Shown here in pieces: positions 26,828 through 35,857 of a stretch of DNA of 64,000 nt (position 1 is its first letter; every line of letters starts with the position of its first letter). This DNA is from Flavobacterium acetivorans. GTDB taxonomy: Bacteria; Bacteroidota; Bacteroidia; Flavobacteriales; Flavobacteriaceae. Location of the stretch: the NCBI RefSeq assembly GCF_020911885.1, contig NZ_CP087132.1, forward strand, positions 3,348,001-3,412,000, given 5' to 3'. Below the pieces are notes generated by a model, which made no database searches, had not been told where the DNA came from, and saw only the letters and a list, made by a program, of their open reading frames with translations. The position numbers and the translations under genes were made by a program.

Positions 26828-26864
26828 AATATAAAACTCTACTTTTTACAATTTCAACAACAAA

Positions 26865-26895
26865 AACGCCACAAGATATTTTTTTTTGTGGCGTT
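26865..26895 (-). terminator. bcp terminator
   Basis: The stem aacgccaca (26865-26873) and tgtggcgtt (26887-26895) with a 13-base loop; on the minus strand the hairpin is followed by a T-rich run. It is 7 bp beyond the bcp stop. Confidence 0.78.
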
Positions 26896-26901
26896 CCTAG
26901 T

Positions 26902-27354
26902 TTACTTCAATATTTGAGCGGCATGCTCCTTAGTTTTCACTTTTTCGATTACTTCATCAATAATTCCGTTCTCGTCAATTACAAAAGTGGTTCTATGAAT
27001 TCCGTCATACTCGCGTCCCATGAATTTCTTTGGTCCCCAAACCCCAAAAGCCTCTATAACCGATTTATCTTCGTCAGCTAATAAAGGGAAAGGAAATTCG
27101 TACTTCTCTTTGAATTTAGCCTGCGCTTTAGCCGAATCGGCACTTACACCCAGTAATTCATAATTATTCGCTTGAAAACGCTCAAAATTATCTCTCAAAT
27201 CGCAAGCTTCGGCTGTACATCCCGGTGTACTGGCTTTTGGATAAAAGAAAACTACTAGTTTTTTTCCTTTATAATCTGCTAACTGATGTTGTTTTCCGTC
27301 TTGATCCACTCCCGAAAATTGAGGTGCTTTATCTCCTTTTTTTAATGTTGTCAT
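26902..27354 (-). CDS. bcp: thioredoxin-dependent peroxiredoxin (thiol peroxidase)
   Basis: The 150-residue enzyme of the Bcp/PrxQ family reduces hydroperoxides. The peroxidatic C46 lies in the STPGCTAEAC motif, with resolving C51 five residues later, giving the atypical 2-Cys arrangement. VFFYPK and the catalytic-site Thr/Arg (R54, R-DNF) are present, and the protein has no export signal. It is followed by a strong terminator and preceded by nth on the opposite strand. Confidence 0.95.
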   Translation of the reverse strand: MTTLKKGDKAPQFSGVDQDGKQHQLADYKGKKLVVFFYPKASTPGCTAEACDLRDNFERFQANNYELLGVSADSAKAQAKFKEKYEFPFPLLADEDKSVIEAFGVWGPKKFMGREYDGIHRTTFVIDENGIIDEVIEKVKTKEHAAQILK

Positions 27355-27466
27355 AATTATTTTTATTTAAATGCAAAGTCTACTAATTTTTCGCAAAGTT
27401 CGCTAAGACTTGTTTTTCTTAATTGGTATTTTTTATATTATTTTTACAAGATATAAATTTACAATA

Positions 27467-28117
27467 ATGACTAAACAAGAACGGGTAACATTTGTTATAA
27501 ATACGTTAAAAGAACTCTATCCCTCGATTCCAATCCCCTTGGATCATAAGGATCCTTATACGCTGCTGATTGCCGTTTTGCTTTCGGCACAATGCACTGA
27601 TGTTCGTGTGAACCAAATTACCCCTTTGCTTTTTGCCAAAGCAGACAATCCGTATGACATGATCAAAATGTCTGTTGAAGAAATTAAGGAAATCATAAAA
27701 CCTTGTGGCTTGTCGCCAATGAAATCTAAAGGAATTCACGGCTTATCCCATATTTTGATTGACAAGCATGATGGAAAAGTACCGCAAAGCTTTGAATATC
27801 TGGAAGAATTACCAGCTGTAGGCCATAAAACAGCTAGCGTGGTGATGTCGCAGGCTTTTGGTGTTCCTGCTTTCCCGGTAGATACTCACATTCACAGATT
27901 GATGTACCGATGGAATCTAACCAACGGAAAAAATGTAATACAAACCGAAAAGGATGCCAAACGTTTATTCCCAGAGGAACTATGGAATGACTTGCACCTG
28001 CAAATGATTTGGTACGGTAGAGAATATTCTCCTGCTAGAGGCTGGAATTTAGATCAGGACATTATTACCAAAACAATTGGAAGAAAATCAGTTTTGGATG
28101 ATTATTATAAAAAATAA
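27467..28117 (+). CDS. nth: endonuclease III-like DNA glycosylase lacking the Fe-S motif
   Basis: The 216-residue base-excision repair glycosylase/lyase acts on oxidised pyrimidines. The helix-hairpin-helix LPAVGHKTA carries catalytic K121, and D139 lies in FPVDTHIHR, both in the expected positions for the family. The canonical C-terminal four-cysteine cluster loop (Cx6Cx2Cx5C) is absent: only C43 and C80 occur, and the C-terminus reads REYSPARGWNLDQDIITKTIGRK. It should be a cluster-free variant. I chose the ATG at 27467 over an earlier ATG at 27410. Confidence 0.88.
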   Translation: MTKQERVTFVINTLKELYPSIPIPLDHKDPYTLLIAVLLSAQCTDVRVNQITPLLFAKADNPYDMIKMSVEEIKEIIKPCGLSPMKSKGIHGLSHILIDKHDGKVPQSFEYLEELPAVGHKTASVVMSQAFGVPAFPVDTHIHRLMYRWNLTNGKNVIQTEKDAKRLFPEELWNDLHLQMIWYGREYSPARGWNLDQDIITKTIGRKSVLDDYYKK

Positions 28118-28151
28118 AATTCACCAGCTTAAAAATAAACTGGTGAATTTT
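28116..28151. terminator. terminator-like hairpin after nth
   Basis: Arms aaaattcaccag (28116-28127) and ctggtgaatttt (28140-28151) form a perfect 12-bp stem that overlaps the nth stop, ending its transcript; it could also end the minus-strand 47-residue gene. Confidence 0.78.
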
Positions 28152-28189
28152 AAATTTGTCCTTTTTAGCGTTTAAAAATTGAGGCGGTT

Positions 28190-28333
28190 TTAATTCGATA
28201 TGATTTCATAATTTCGATCATCTGCTTTTACCACACTCAAGGCTTTTGAATAGTTTAATAAAAAAGAAACAACTTCTTTTTTGGGTTTCATTGCTTTAAT
28301 GACTAAGGAATTTTTAAAGTAATTTTTTGCCAT
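28190..28333 (-). CDS. 47-residue small protein, ECF-sigma companion
   Basis: An intact frame from ATG (28333) to TAA (28190) encodes a small basic protein: MAKNYFKNSLVIKA, then KPKKEVVSFLLNYSKALSVVKA, then DDRNYEIISN. There is no signal peptide or membrane helix. It lies 51 bp downstream of the ECF sigma gene on the same strand, so it may be co-transcribed. A similar small gene beside an ECF sigma gene is one I recall from Flavobacteriaceae. It is too short and soluble to be a classic anti-sigma factor. Confidence 0.55.
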   Translation of the reverse strand: MAKNYFKNSLVIKAMKPKKEVVSFLLNYSKALSVVKADDRNYEIISN

Positions 28334-28384
28334 GCTATATCAGTTTGTTATTCTATGAATAACGTGATATTAGCGGATATATTA

Positions 28385-28972
28385 TTAGTTAGTCAAAACA
28401 ATTTGATGCTTATCAATAACTTTTCTTAAGTTCAATAAAGCATAACGCATTCTACCTAATGAGGTATTAATACTGACTCCGGTAATTTCTGAAATTTCTT
28501 TAAAACTCATGTCTTGATACATTCTCATTACCAAAACTTCTTTTTGATCGATAGGAAGTTCTTCGATTAATTTTTTCAAGTCTAATTCTATTTGATCGGA
28601 AATCAGCTTACTTTCGATAGAAATTGAATCGTCTGTCATTACTGAAAAAATAGAGAAATCCTCTGTTTCTCTAAACAATGGCATTTTTTTAGTCCTTCTA
28701 TAATGATCAATAATAAGATTATGGGAAATTCGCATGACCCAAGGCAGAAATTTTCCTTCTTCATTATAGGAATTTGACTTTAAAGTTTTAATAACTTTAA
28801 TAAAAGTGTCTTGAAAAATATCGTTTGAAATGTCTCGATCTGAAATTTTGGAATATATAAAACCGTAAATTCTTGATTCGTGTCTCTTGATCAATGTAGA
28901 CAAGGCTTCTTCATTTCCTGCTACATAATTCTGTACCAATAAGGCATCCGAAATTTGAATATTAGCTATCAT
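28385..28972 (-). CDS. ECF-type RNA polymerase sigma factor
   Basis: The 195-residue extracytoplasmic-function sigma factor has sigma region 2 with DIFQDTFIKVI and region 2.4-like PWVMRISHNLIIDHYRR, and region 4 with LPIDQKEVLVMRMYQDMSFKEISEITGVSINTSLGRMR, which contains the DNA-binding helix-turn-helix. No membrane anti-sigma gene (FecR-like) is adjacent, so it is not of the SusC/FecI type. It is divergent from nothing immediate; about 470 bp of non-coding DNA separates its start from the next minus-strand gene's end. Confidence 0.93.
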   Translation of the reverse strand: MIANIQISDALLVQNYVAGNEEALSTLIKRHESRIYGFIYSKISDRDISNDIFQDTFIKVIKTLKSNSYNEEGKFLPWVMRISHNLIIDHYRRTKKMPLFRETEDFSIFSVMTDDSISIESKLISDQIELDLKKLIEELPIDQKEVLVMRMYQDMSFKEISEITGVSINTSLGRMRYALLNLRKVIDKHQIVLTN

Positions 28973-29440
28973 AGTAATACTTTTTAGTGTTGGTTAAAAT
29001 TGGGGTAATTTTTCTAAAAAGTAGTTTTGTACTATAGGCTTTGGCTGTTTTTATGTTAAAATATTAATCAAATTTAACAAATATTTGCAACAAACAACAA
29101 ATAAAAGCAATAAAAAATTTAAAAAAACAACCTAACATGTTAAAAATCAATGATTAAAAATTAAAATTCTATTTTAAAAATGATTACTAACAAATTAGCC
29201 CACTTAAAGAAAACTGCTTACACCATCAAGATACGTATTTGATTATAGAGCGAACTAAGCAGATACTTTTCCCAATCGAAATACATAAACATCCAATTCT
29301 GTAATTTCTTCTAGCTTTATCCTTTTCTAAAAATTGATTACTTGTTTCATAAACTATTTCATTTCAAATATGAAAAAAAGGATACGATTTTGCATAATCA
29401 AAATCATATCCTTTTTAGAACTACAATTCCCAAAGTAAAT
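28973..29440. other. 468-bp intergenic region
   Basis: This AT-rich stretch upstream of the ECF sigma gene contains no convincing coding frame; a 20-codon frame at 29159 lacks support. It should hold the sigma-factor promoter (not matched to TAnnTTTG) and, at its right end, the terminator for the GH16 gene. Confidence 0.6.
29373..29416 (-). terminator. terminator of glucan-utilisation operon
   Basis: Arms aaaaaggatacgatttt and aaaatcatatccttttt form a 17-bp stem with one mismatch and an 8-base loop, with a T-run on the minus strand. It lies 25 bp beyond the GH16 stop, the last gene of the locus. Confidence 0.78.
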
Positions 29441-30196
29441 CTATTGGTATACTTTTATAAAATCTAAGATAAATTTTTGAGGAAAGATAGCGTCATCGAC
29501 ATCAGGACCTCCAAAATTACCCCCTATGGCCATATTAATTACAAAATAGAAATCTTGATTAAAAGGCCAAGTCGCTTCGGTTTTTTCAACTGGATTAAAA
29601 GTATAGACTAAATTGTTATCCACAAAAAAATCAATTTTATTTTTAGTCCAATCTATGGCATACAAATGATATCCCGCCTCAATATTTTCTATCCTGGTCT
29701 TCTTTGTATTAATTGTATTACCGTGACTGTCTTGTGTATGTAAAGAGTTAAACACCATTTTAGGTTCTTTACCTACATATTCCAGAATATCTATTTCGCC
29801 ACATTTAGGCCAGCCCACGCTGTCAATATTAGCTCCCAGCATCCAGAATGCCGGCCAAACACCATAACCTAAAGGCAGTTTAGCTTTGGCTTCAATGTAA
29901 CCGTATTGAAATTCTTTTTTCCCTTTTGTCGTGATTCGGGTAGACGAGTATTTATTCCTTTCCTTTCTAGCGGTAATTACTAATTTTCCGTTAACCAGCT
30001 GATGACTCTTATCGGTATACAATTGGCGCTCATTATTGCCCCAACCACAATTGGGGCAACCATCTCCTTGTTCAATATTCCAATTGCTTTCATTTAATTG
30101 TTTCCCATTAAAGTTTTCTTCCCATATTAATTTTTTTCCTTTTGGCTGTGCCAAAGAAATCGAACATACCATTAGCAAGATTAAAAAATTATTCAT
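29441..30196 (-). CDS. GH16 beta-glucanase (laminarinase-type), secreted
   Basis: The 251-residue enzyme has a short signal peptide (to about residue 16) and one GH16 domain. The catalytic motif ExDxxE is E134-I-D136-I-L-E139 in GEIDILEY, with E134 as nucleophile and E139 as acid/base; substrate-cleft motifs GVWPAFWMLG and WGNNERQLY precede it. The sequence fits endo-beta-1,3- or mixed-linkage glucanases. There is no lipobox, so it may be periplasmic or secreted. It starts 2 bp before the GH3 stop is reached on this strand, giving tight coupling to the GH3 gene. Confidence 0.92.
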   Translation of the reverse strand: MNNFLILLMVCSISLAQPKGKKLIWEENFNGKQLNESNWNIEQGDGCPNCGWGNNERQLYTDKSHQLVNGKLVITARKERNKYSSTRITTKGKKEFQYGYIEAKAKLPLGYGVWPAFWMLGANIDSVGWPKCGEIDILEYVGKEPKMVFNSLHTQDSHGNTINTKKTRIENIEAGYHLYAIDWTKNKIDFFVDNNLVYTFNPVEKTEATWPFNQDFYFVINMAIGGNFGGPDVDDAIFPQKFILDFIKVYQ

Positions 30197-30198
30197 TT

Positions 30199-32499
30199 TT
30201 AGTTATTTTTATATTGAAAATCAGCTTCTAATGTTTTTGCAGAACTACCACCTAAGAACACTTTAAAATCACCTGATTCAGCTTCCCATTTCGAATTAGC
30301 TGTAAAGAATTCAATTGTTTTTTTATTGATGATAAAGCTAACTTTTTTAGTTTGGTTAGGCTGTAATTCTATCATTTCAAACCCTTTTAATTCTAATACA
30401 GGACGTGTTATCGAAGCAAACAAATCACGTATATATAACTGAACAACTTCTTTACCAGTGTATTTCCCCGTGTTTTTGACATTCACTGAAACTTCAATGC
30501 TGCCATCATCAGAGAAATATTTCTGACTTAATTCCATATTAGAATATTCAAATTGAGTGTAACTCAACCCATAACCAAAAGGATACAAAGGCGTATTTTT
30601 TTCATCAATATAATGCGACCAGAAAACGCTTTCAGGTTCATTCATTACAGGGCGACCTGTGTTTTTATAATTGTAATAAATAGGCACTTGCCCCACATTT
30701 CGAGGAAAGGTCATCGGCAATTTTCCACTCGGATTGTAATCGCCGTATAAAACTTGAGCAATGGCATTACCGCTTTGTGTTCCTAATTGCCAGGCTTCAA
30801 CAATAGCCGGAATATGAGCATCAGCCCATGGAATCGCTAGTGGACGGCCATTATTTAACACCAAAACAATATTAGGGTTCACCTTATATACTTCTTCCAA
30901 TAATTCCTGCTGCACTCCTGGTAGCCCGATATCGGTTCTGCTTCTTCCTTCCCCAGATTGCAAGCCATGTTCGCCTAAAGACATAATCACTACATCGGCG
31001 GTTTTAGCAGCAGCCATAGCTTCAGCAAATCCACTTTTATCTGTAGTATTAATTTTAGTTTCCCAAATAAATTGGGTTCTTCCTTCAGTTAGGTCTGCAC
31101 CTTTAACGTAAGTGAGTTGGTTTCCTTTATAATTTTGTAATCCTTCTAACAAAGAAACTGCCGAATTATCATCAGCAGCAATGCGCCAACTTCCCAGCGG
31201 ACTGGTTTTATCGTTTGCCAATGCTCCAATAACGACTATTTTTTGTCCTGATTTTTTAAGTGGCAAAAGCTCCTTTTCATTTTTTAATAGTACAATTGAT
31301 TTTTTGGCCATTTCCAGAACTCCTTCCTGAAAAGCTGCCTTACCAACCGTTTCTTTCTCGTAGTTTTCATCACAATACAAATACGGATTATCAAATAAAC
31401 CCAATTCAAACTTCACTCTCAGAATTCTTCTGGCAGCATCATCAATTGTGCTTTCTTTTACTTTTCCCTCTTTTACTAAAGCCGATAAATATTCCACATA
31501 AGCACTGGATTCCATATCCATATCCGAACCTGCATTAATAGCAATTTCGGCAGCTTGCTTACTGTCCTTGGCATAACCGTGGGCAATCATTTCATTAATT
31601 GAACCCCAGTCTGAAACGACAAAACCATCAAATTTCCAATCGTCTTTTAAAATATCTCTTTGCAAATACTTATTTCCTGTAGCAGGAATTCCGTTTAATT
31701 CATTAAATGAGTTCATGAACGTTCTTACACCTGCATCCACCGCCGCTTTAAAAGGAGGAAAAATAACATTTTGCAAAGTAGATTCCCCAACATCAACTGT
31801 ATTGTAATCTCTTCCCGACTCCGAAAAGCCATAAGCTGCAAAATGTTTGGCACAAGCCAAAATGGTGTTTCTTGCTGTTAAATCATCCCCTTGAAATCCT
31901 TGTACTCGAGCGATTGCAATTTGGCTTCCTAAATAAGGATCCTCTCCAGCACCTTCCATTACTCTGCCCCAACGGGCATCACGAGAAATATCGACCATAG
32001 GAGCAAAAGTCCAATTGAGCCCTACCGAAGCCGCTTCTTCAGCAGCAATAGCCGCTGATTTTTTTATTTCAGCTAAATCCCAACTAGCCGCTTCTGCTAA
32101 CGGAATCGGACTAATGGTTTTGAACCCATGAATCACATCAAACCCGAAAATTAAAGGAATCCCTAATCGGGTTTCTTCAACCGCAATTTTCTGCAAAGCT
32201 CTTACGTCTTTTACTCCTTTTACGTTTAGCATCGAACCTACCAAACCATTTTTTAAATCAGCATATTTCTTAGCTGCCTGCCCTTCTTTGGGAGTTGGTC
32301 CTGTAATTTCCCAAAAACCATTGTATTGGTTGAGTTGGCCAATTTTCTCTTCCAAAGTCATCAATTTTAAAATCGAATCTACTCTGGTTTCCAAAATATC
32401 TTTTTGAGAAAACACTGCTTTAGGTTTGATTATTTTTTGGCCACAGCCTATTACTACAATTGTCGCTAAGACAAATGATACTTTTTTAATTACTGTCAT
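30199..32499 (-). CDS. bglX: GH3 beta-glucosidase (BglX-type) lipoprotein
   Basis: The 766-residue enzyme releases glucose from the ends of beta-glucan oligosaccharides. The signal ends in the lipobox VIGC (C19), pointing to a periplasmic or surface lipoprotein. The GH3 N-domain has the nucleophile D297 in VVSDWGS and a substrate motif AKHFAAYG; the GH3 C-domain (about 400-640) and a fibronectin-III-like domain (about 670-760) follow. The full three-domain layout and length are normal for BglX. It lies between the two GH16 genes and would complete laminarin breakdown. Confidence 0.93.
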   Translation of the reverse strand: MTVIKKVSFVLATIVVIGCGQKIIKPKAVFSQKDILETRVDSILKLMTLEEKIGQLNQYNGFWEITGPTPKEGQAAKKYADLKNGLVGSMLNVKGVKDVRALQKIAVEETRLGIPLIFGFDVIHGFKTISPIPLAEAASWDLAEIKKSAAIAAEEAASVGLNWTFAPMVDISRDARWGRVMEGAGEDPYLGSQIAIARVQGFQGDDLTARNTILACAKHFAAYGFSESGRDYNTVDVGESTLQNVIFPPFKAAVDAGVRTFMNSFNELNGIPATGNKYLQRDILKDDWKFDGFVVSDWGSINEMIAHGYAKDSKQAAEIAINAGSDMDMESSAYVEYLSALVKEGKVKESTIDDAARRILRVKFELGLFDNPYLYCDENYEKETVGKAAFQEGVLEMAKKSIVLLKNEKELLPLKKSGQKIVVIGALANDKTSPLGSWRIAADDNSAVSLLEGLQNYKGNQLTYVKGADLTEGRTQFIWETKINTTDKSGFAEAMAAAKTADVVIMSLGEHGLQSGEGRSRTDIGLPGVQQELLEEVYKVNPNIVLVLNNGRPLAIPWADAHIPAIVEAWQLGTQSGNAIAQVLYGDYNPSGKLPMTFPRNVGQVPIYYNYKNTGRPVMNEPESVFWSHYIDEKNTPLYPFGYGLSYTQFEYSNMELSQKYFSDDGSIEVSVNVKNTGKYTGKEVVQLYIRDLFASITRPVLELKGFEMIELQPNQTKKVSFIINKKTIEFFTANSKWEAESGDFKVFLGGSSAKTLEADFQYKNN

Positions 32500-32517
32500 T
32501 TTTATTTTTTTTTAATC

Positions 32518-32544
32518 AAAAGGTCGAATTAACTTCGACCTTTT
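32518..32544. terminator. perfect hairpin between GH16 and GH3 genes
   Basis: An 11-bp perfect stem aaaaggtcgaa (32518-32528) and ttcgacctttt (32534-32544), 5-base loop, in the 63-bp gap between the GH16 lipoprotein and GH3 genes, with an A/T tract beyond it on the minus strand. It could be a partial terminator or an mRNA-stability element within the operon. Confidence 0.65.
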
Positions 32545-32562
32545 AAACTAATTCTTATTTGA

Positions 32563-34209
32563 TTATTGATATACCCTCACATAGTCTACTTCCATTGAAG
32601 ATTGACTAAATGCTGGGTCAATCGTTCCTCCAAAAGTCCCTCCCATTGCCACATTTAAAATCATGAAAAAGTCCTTATTGAATGGTAAAGAACTTGTATT
32701 TGCCACCGTATGAAATAAGACATCATCTACATAGATTTTCACTGATGCCGGAGACCAGATTGTTTTATAAACATGAAATTCTGTCGAAGCATTAGTAATC
32801 GTTTTAGTATTTCCGTTTGCATTCCCACCAGAGTTACCAGGATAATGTAAAGTACCATGAATCACATTTGGTTCATTCCCTTTATGTTCCATTATATCTA
32901 TTTCTCCACAACCTGGCCATGTATTAGTTGCATAATCTGAACCCAGCATCCAGATTGCCGGCCAAGTTCCGCCACCTGACGGTAATTTAGCCCTAACCTC
33001 AACTTTTCCATAAGTAAAATCAAATTTACTTTCTGTTTTTAATCTTGCCGATGTGTATGATGAACCTACTTTTTTAGCGGTAATTTTCAAATTCCCACCA
33101 GCAACAATGACATTGTCGGAAGCATTGGTATAACTTTGCGCTTCGTTATTACCCCAGCCATTACTACCCGTACCTAAATCATAAGACCACTTAGTAGGAT
33201 CAGGTGCTCCATCAGTGTTAAATTCATCTGAGAATTTTAAAACAGTATAGTCTGGCTCAGAAGTTGAAGTTGGCATAGTAGTAGTAAATATTAAATACCA
33301 AGCTAGTGCTGTATTATTTGCTTGGACTAAGCGCACTACCATTCTATTTTCAGTAATTGATAAAATTTCGTATTGTGTCGCTCCCGCATAATACCCCATA
33401 AAGCCTCCATCAGAAAAATTCATTACTGTTCCTGTGGTCACTCTTGTCTCTATTGGATTTTTAGAAACAACCGAAGTGGAAGGGCTTAAAGCAACAATTT
33501 TGGTTCCTGCTGTACTATACGGTAAACATGCATCGTCACCCCCATTTGTTCCGCCTGCCACACTTTTATAAGAGTTGTGAAAAAAGGTATTTCCTTTGTT
33601 ATCTTGTTTGTATTCAATTTTACCGTTTACCAGAGCAAAAGTATAATCTCCATCATAGAAACAAGTTGCTGATTTTTCAAATGGCTCTGCTTGGTAATAA
33701 TTAGCAAAATAATTTTTAGTAGCATCACCATCATTTTGTCCAACGCCAAGATGCCCTTTTTCAGATGCAGCTAAATACCATTTTTTCCCTGTGGTTGTAC
33801 CACCAGTAAGGAACTGTGTAGATCTTTCGTCGCTAAAGTTACTAAAAACGGTAACCTCTACTGTTTCATTTGTAGCTACACCTCCTTTGCCATAAGCAAT
33901 TACTGTTACAGTATAAGTGTTTACACCAACTGTTGTAAAACCATGTTCTACAATACCTCCTGGAGAATTCTCTGTAACGCCATCACCATAGATATATTTA
34001 TAGGAAATGGCATCATCTGCTGTAGTGGTAAACCTAACAGTCCCAGAACCATCTCCATTAGGTAGTGCAGTCGTTTTTCCAACTATTTCTACTGTAACAT
34101 TTAGATTAGTTGGAGCGTTTAATTCTCCAAAAGCTATATTATCCTCCTGACAATTGACCATCAATAGAAGGACAAAAACATATACTATTTTTACTATTAT
34201 TTTTTTCAT
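32563..34209 (-). CDS. GH16 beta-glucanase lipoprotein with PKD and unknown middle domain
   Basis: The 548-residue protein has a lipobox LMVNC (C20), a PKD-type immunoglobulin domain (about 30-123), a middle domain (about 128-315) with FLTGGTTTGKKWYLA and FSDGGFMGYYAGATQY, and a C-terminal GH16 domain (about 320-548). The catalytic motif is E436-I-D438-I-M-E441 in GEIDIMEHKG. GH16 enzymes in this context cut beta-1,3-glucan (laminarin). As a surface lipoprotein next to SusCD it probably makes the first cuts outside the cell. The middle domain is not one I can name and may bind glycan. Confidence 0.9.
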   Translation of the reverse strand: MKKIIVKIVYVFVLLLMVNCQEDNIAFGELNAPTNLNVTVEIVGKTTALPNGDGSGTVRFTTTADDAISYKYIYGDGVTENSPGGIVEHGFTTVGVNTYTVTVIAYGKGGVATNETVEVTVFSNFSDERSTQFLTGGTTTGKKWYLAASEKGHLGVGQNDGDATKNYFANYYQAEPFEKSATCFYDGDYTFALVNGKIEYKQDNKGNTFFHNSYKSVAGGTNGGDDACLPYSTAGTKIVALSPSTSVVSKNPIETRVTTGTVMNFSDGGFMGYYAGATQYEILSITENRMVVRLVQANNTALAWYLIFTTTMPTSTSEPDYTVLKFSDEFNTDGAPDPTKWSYDLGTGSNGWGNNEAQSYTNASDNVIVAGGNLKITAKKVGSSYTSARLKTESKFDFTYGKVEVRAKLPSGGGTWPAIWMLGSDYATNTWPGCGEIDIMEHKGNEPNVIHGTLHYPGNSGGNANGNTKTITNASTEFHVYKTIWSPASVKIYVDDVLFHTVANTSSLPFNKDFFMILNVAMGGTFGGTIDPAFSQSSMEVDYVRVYQ

Positions 34210-34220
34210 TTTTTTAGTTT

Positions 34221-35846
34221 TTAATTGGATTGTTTAATATCGTCAAAATAATAGGTTGTTCCTGTACCTCCAACATTAAAGTCAGGAAACAAGATTACTC
34301 TATCATAAGCATTGGCAATATTAAAACCAGATCCCGTCGTAAGGTCGAATGTTATAATTTCCCAAGCATTAGCGACTGTAGTGGTTCCCTGAACCTCAAC
34401 ATTTACAGTAGGATTACCATTACCATCTTTAGGAGAGGTTGATACTTCCATTTTAAACAATATTGTGGCTCCAACTTTAGGTGACCAAACAGCCACTTTT
34501 ACTTTAGTTCCTTTGGTAAAATCAACCTTAGAATCAAGATTTAAGCTAGCTCCAGCCCAAACTTGGGCTCCAGCCGTTTTTTCGATTTTAACCACTTTAT
34601 TTGAAACATTACTTCCAGATTTATCAGGATTTGTAACTACCGAAACGGGAATCGCTCCAAAGTCTGAAGCTCCAAAACCAGCCCATGGATACGTAAGTGT
34701 TGTGGATTCAAAATCTATTGGCATTTCTATTAATGCCGAAGGTGTTTTATAGAAATAAATATTATCAATAAAAACACTTCCTGTAGCCCATGGTGTACCT
34801 ACAAATTTTAATTGGAATATATCAGCAACTGTTAATCCCTGACTTGTAAAGGCTGAGATTGGAATATCAATACTTGTCCACTCATTTGCAACTAAATCCT
34901 TTACCACTGGTTTTTCGCCATTGGTTTTACTGATTAAAGAAGTTTCTATTTTTTGTAAATCTGAAGTCCAAACGTCCATGTGAATGAATTCCATTCCGGA
35001 AACATCTATTGTTGTTCCATCTGCCAATGCAATTCCTTGGTAACTTAACTTAATATAATTGAGCATTTTGTCACCATTTAAGTCAAACTCTGTCCAGCTG
35101 CTTCCCTGACCTGCTTGTCCCCAATCCGGAAAATAATTGGTTCCTACAACATTTGTATATTTCGATCCATAAATAGAGATAACATCTGAAGCTTGTCTAT
35201 TAGGAGGTGTTGGTGCCGAGGCAAAAGGTTTGTTTACTACAGTTACAGTAAACTCTTCACTATATTCTGTCGTTTTGATAGCTGCGCTTTTAGAAACCAC
35301 ACGAATGGTATATACTCCTGCATTTTGATACGTATAAGAAACAGATTCACCATTATTTGCAGAAATAGGATCTGGTTTTCCTGCTTCTCCAAAATAGACA
35401 TCATAAAACAAGGCATAATCAGCTGTTGCGGTCACATTTACTTTTTTAGAAACCGCTAAATCATTTTCGATACTAACCACTAAATTTTGAGGCGCTTTAA
35501 AAGAAACTTCAACTTCCTGAATTACTTCAGTTCTTTTTCCATTTAAAGTTATTCCAACAATTTTAGCGTTATAAATCCCTTCCTTGTAAACATGATCTAC
35601 CGTTCCTCCCGGATTTACATAAGCCGGTACTGTAGTTCCGTCTCCAAAATAAATTTCATACTGCGTCACTCCTCCACCTCGAGGTAAAAAAGTAACTTTT
35701 CCGGTATTATCCTGCGTTACAGTAGTTAATGCCGAAACATCAGTTGGAGCACCAAGAGCATCTAAATCAGGCAGATCATTCTCTGTTGAACAACTAAAAA
35801 AGATAGCTGCAACAATAAGACTTGTTATATATTTTATACTTTTCAT
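34221..35846 (-). CDS. surface lipoprotein with PKD domains, glycan-binding type
   Basis: The 541-residue protein has a lipobox FFSC (C19), two PKD-like repeats in the first half (FGDGT at about residue 68; a second with the DVYFGEAG motif at about 145-210), and a C-terminal half of two beta-sandwich regions, each with a DNIYFYK or DDIKQ-like end (about 215-365 and 375-541). In position it corresponds to the SusE/surface glycan-binding protein of a polysaccharide locus, right after susD. No catalytic residues are visible. It likely tethers beta-glucan at the surface. The genes on either side are 11-12 bp away. Confidence 0.82.
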   Translation of the reverse strand: MKSIKYITSLIVAAIFFSCSTENDLPDLDALGAPTDVSALTTVTQDNTGKVTFLPRGGGVTQYEIYFGDGTTVPAYVNPGGTVDHVYKEGIYNAKIVGITLNGKRTEVIQEVEVSFKAPQNLVVSIENDLAVSKKVNVTATADYALFYDVYFGEAGKPDPISANNGESVSYTYQNAGVYTIRVVSKSAAIKTTEYSEEFTVTVVNKPFASAPTPPNRQASDVISIYGSKYTNVVGTNYFPDWGQAGQGSSWTEFDLNGDKMLNYIKLSYQGIALADGTTIDVSGMEFIHMDVWTSDLQKIETSLISKTNGEKPVVKDLVANEWTSIDIPISAFTSQGLTVADIFQLKFVGTPWATGSVFIDNIYFYKTPSALIEMPIDFESTTLTYPWAGFGASDFGAIPVSVVTNPDKSGSNVSNKVVKIEKTAGAQVWAGASLNLDSKVDFTKGTKVKVAVWSPKVGATILFKMEVSTSPKDGNGNPTVNVEVQGTTTVANAWEIITFDLTTGSGFNIANAYDRVILFPDFNVGGTGTTYYFDDIKQSN

Positions 35847-35857
35847 TGTTCTATTTT

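Noticed and set aside
26782-27081. 99-codon plus-strand frame overlapping bcp
   Set aside because: It runs through the REP arm and the antisense of bcp, and has no recognisable motif.
27379-27420. aagtct / agactt partial inverted repeat upstream of nth
   Set aside because: Short and imperfect; not clearly related to the REP element although it shares caaagt.
29159-29221. 20-codon frame in the gap upstream of the ECF sigma gene
   Set aside because: Too short, no start context and no motif; expected by chance in AT-rich DNA.
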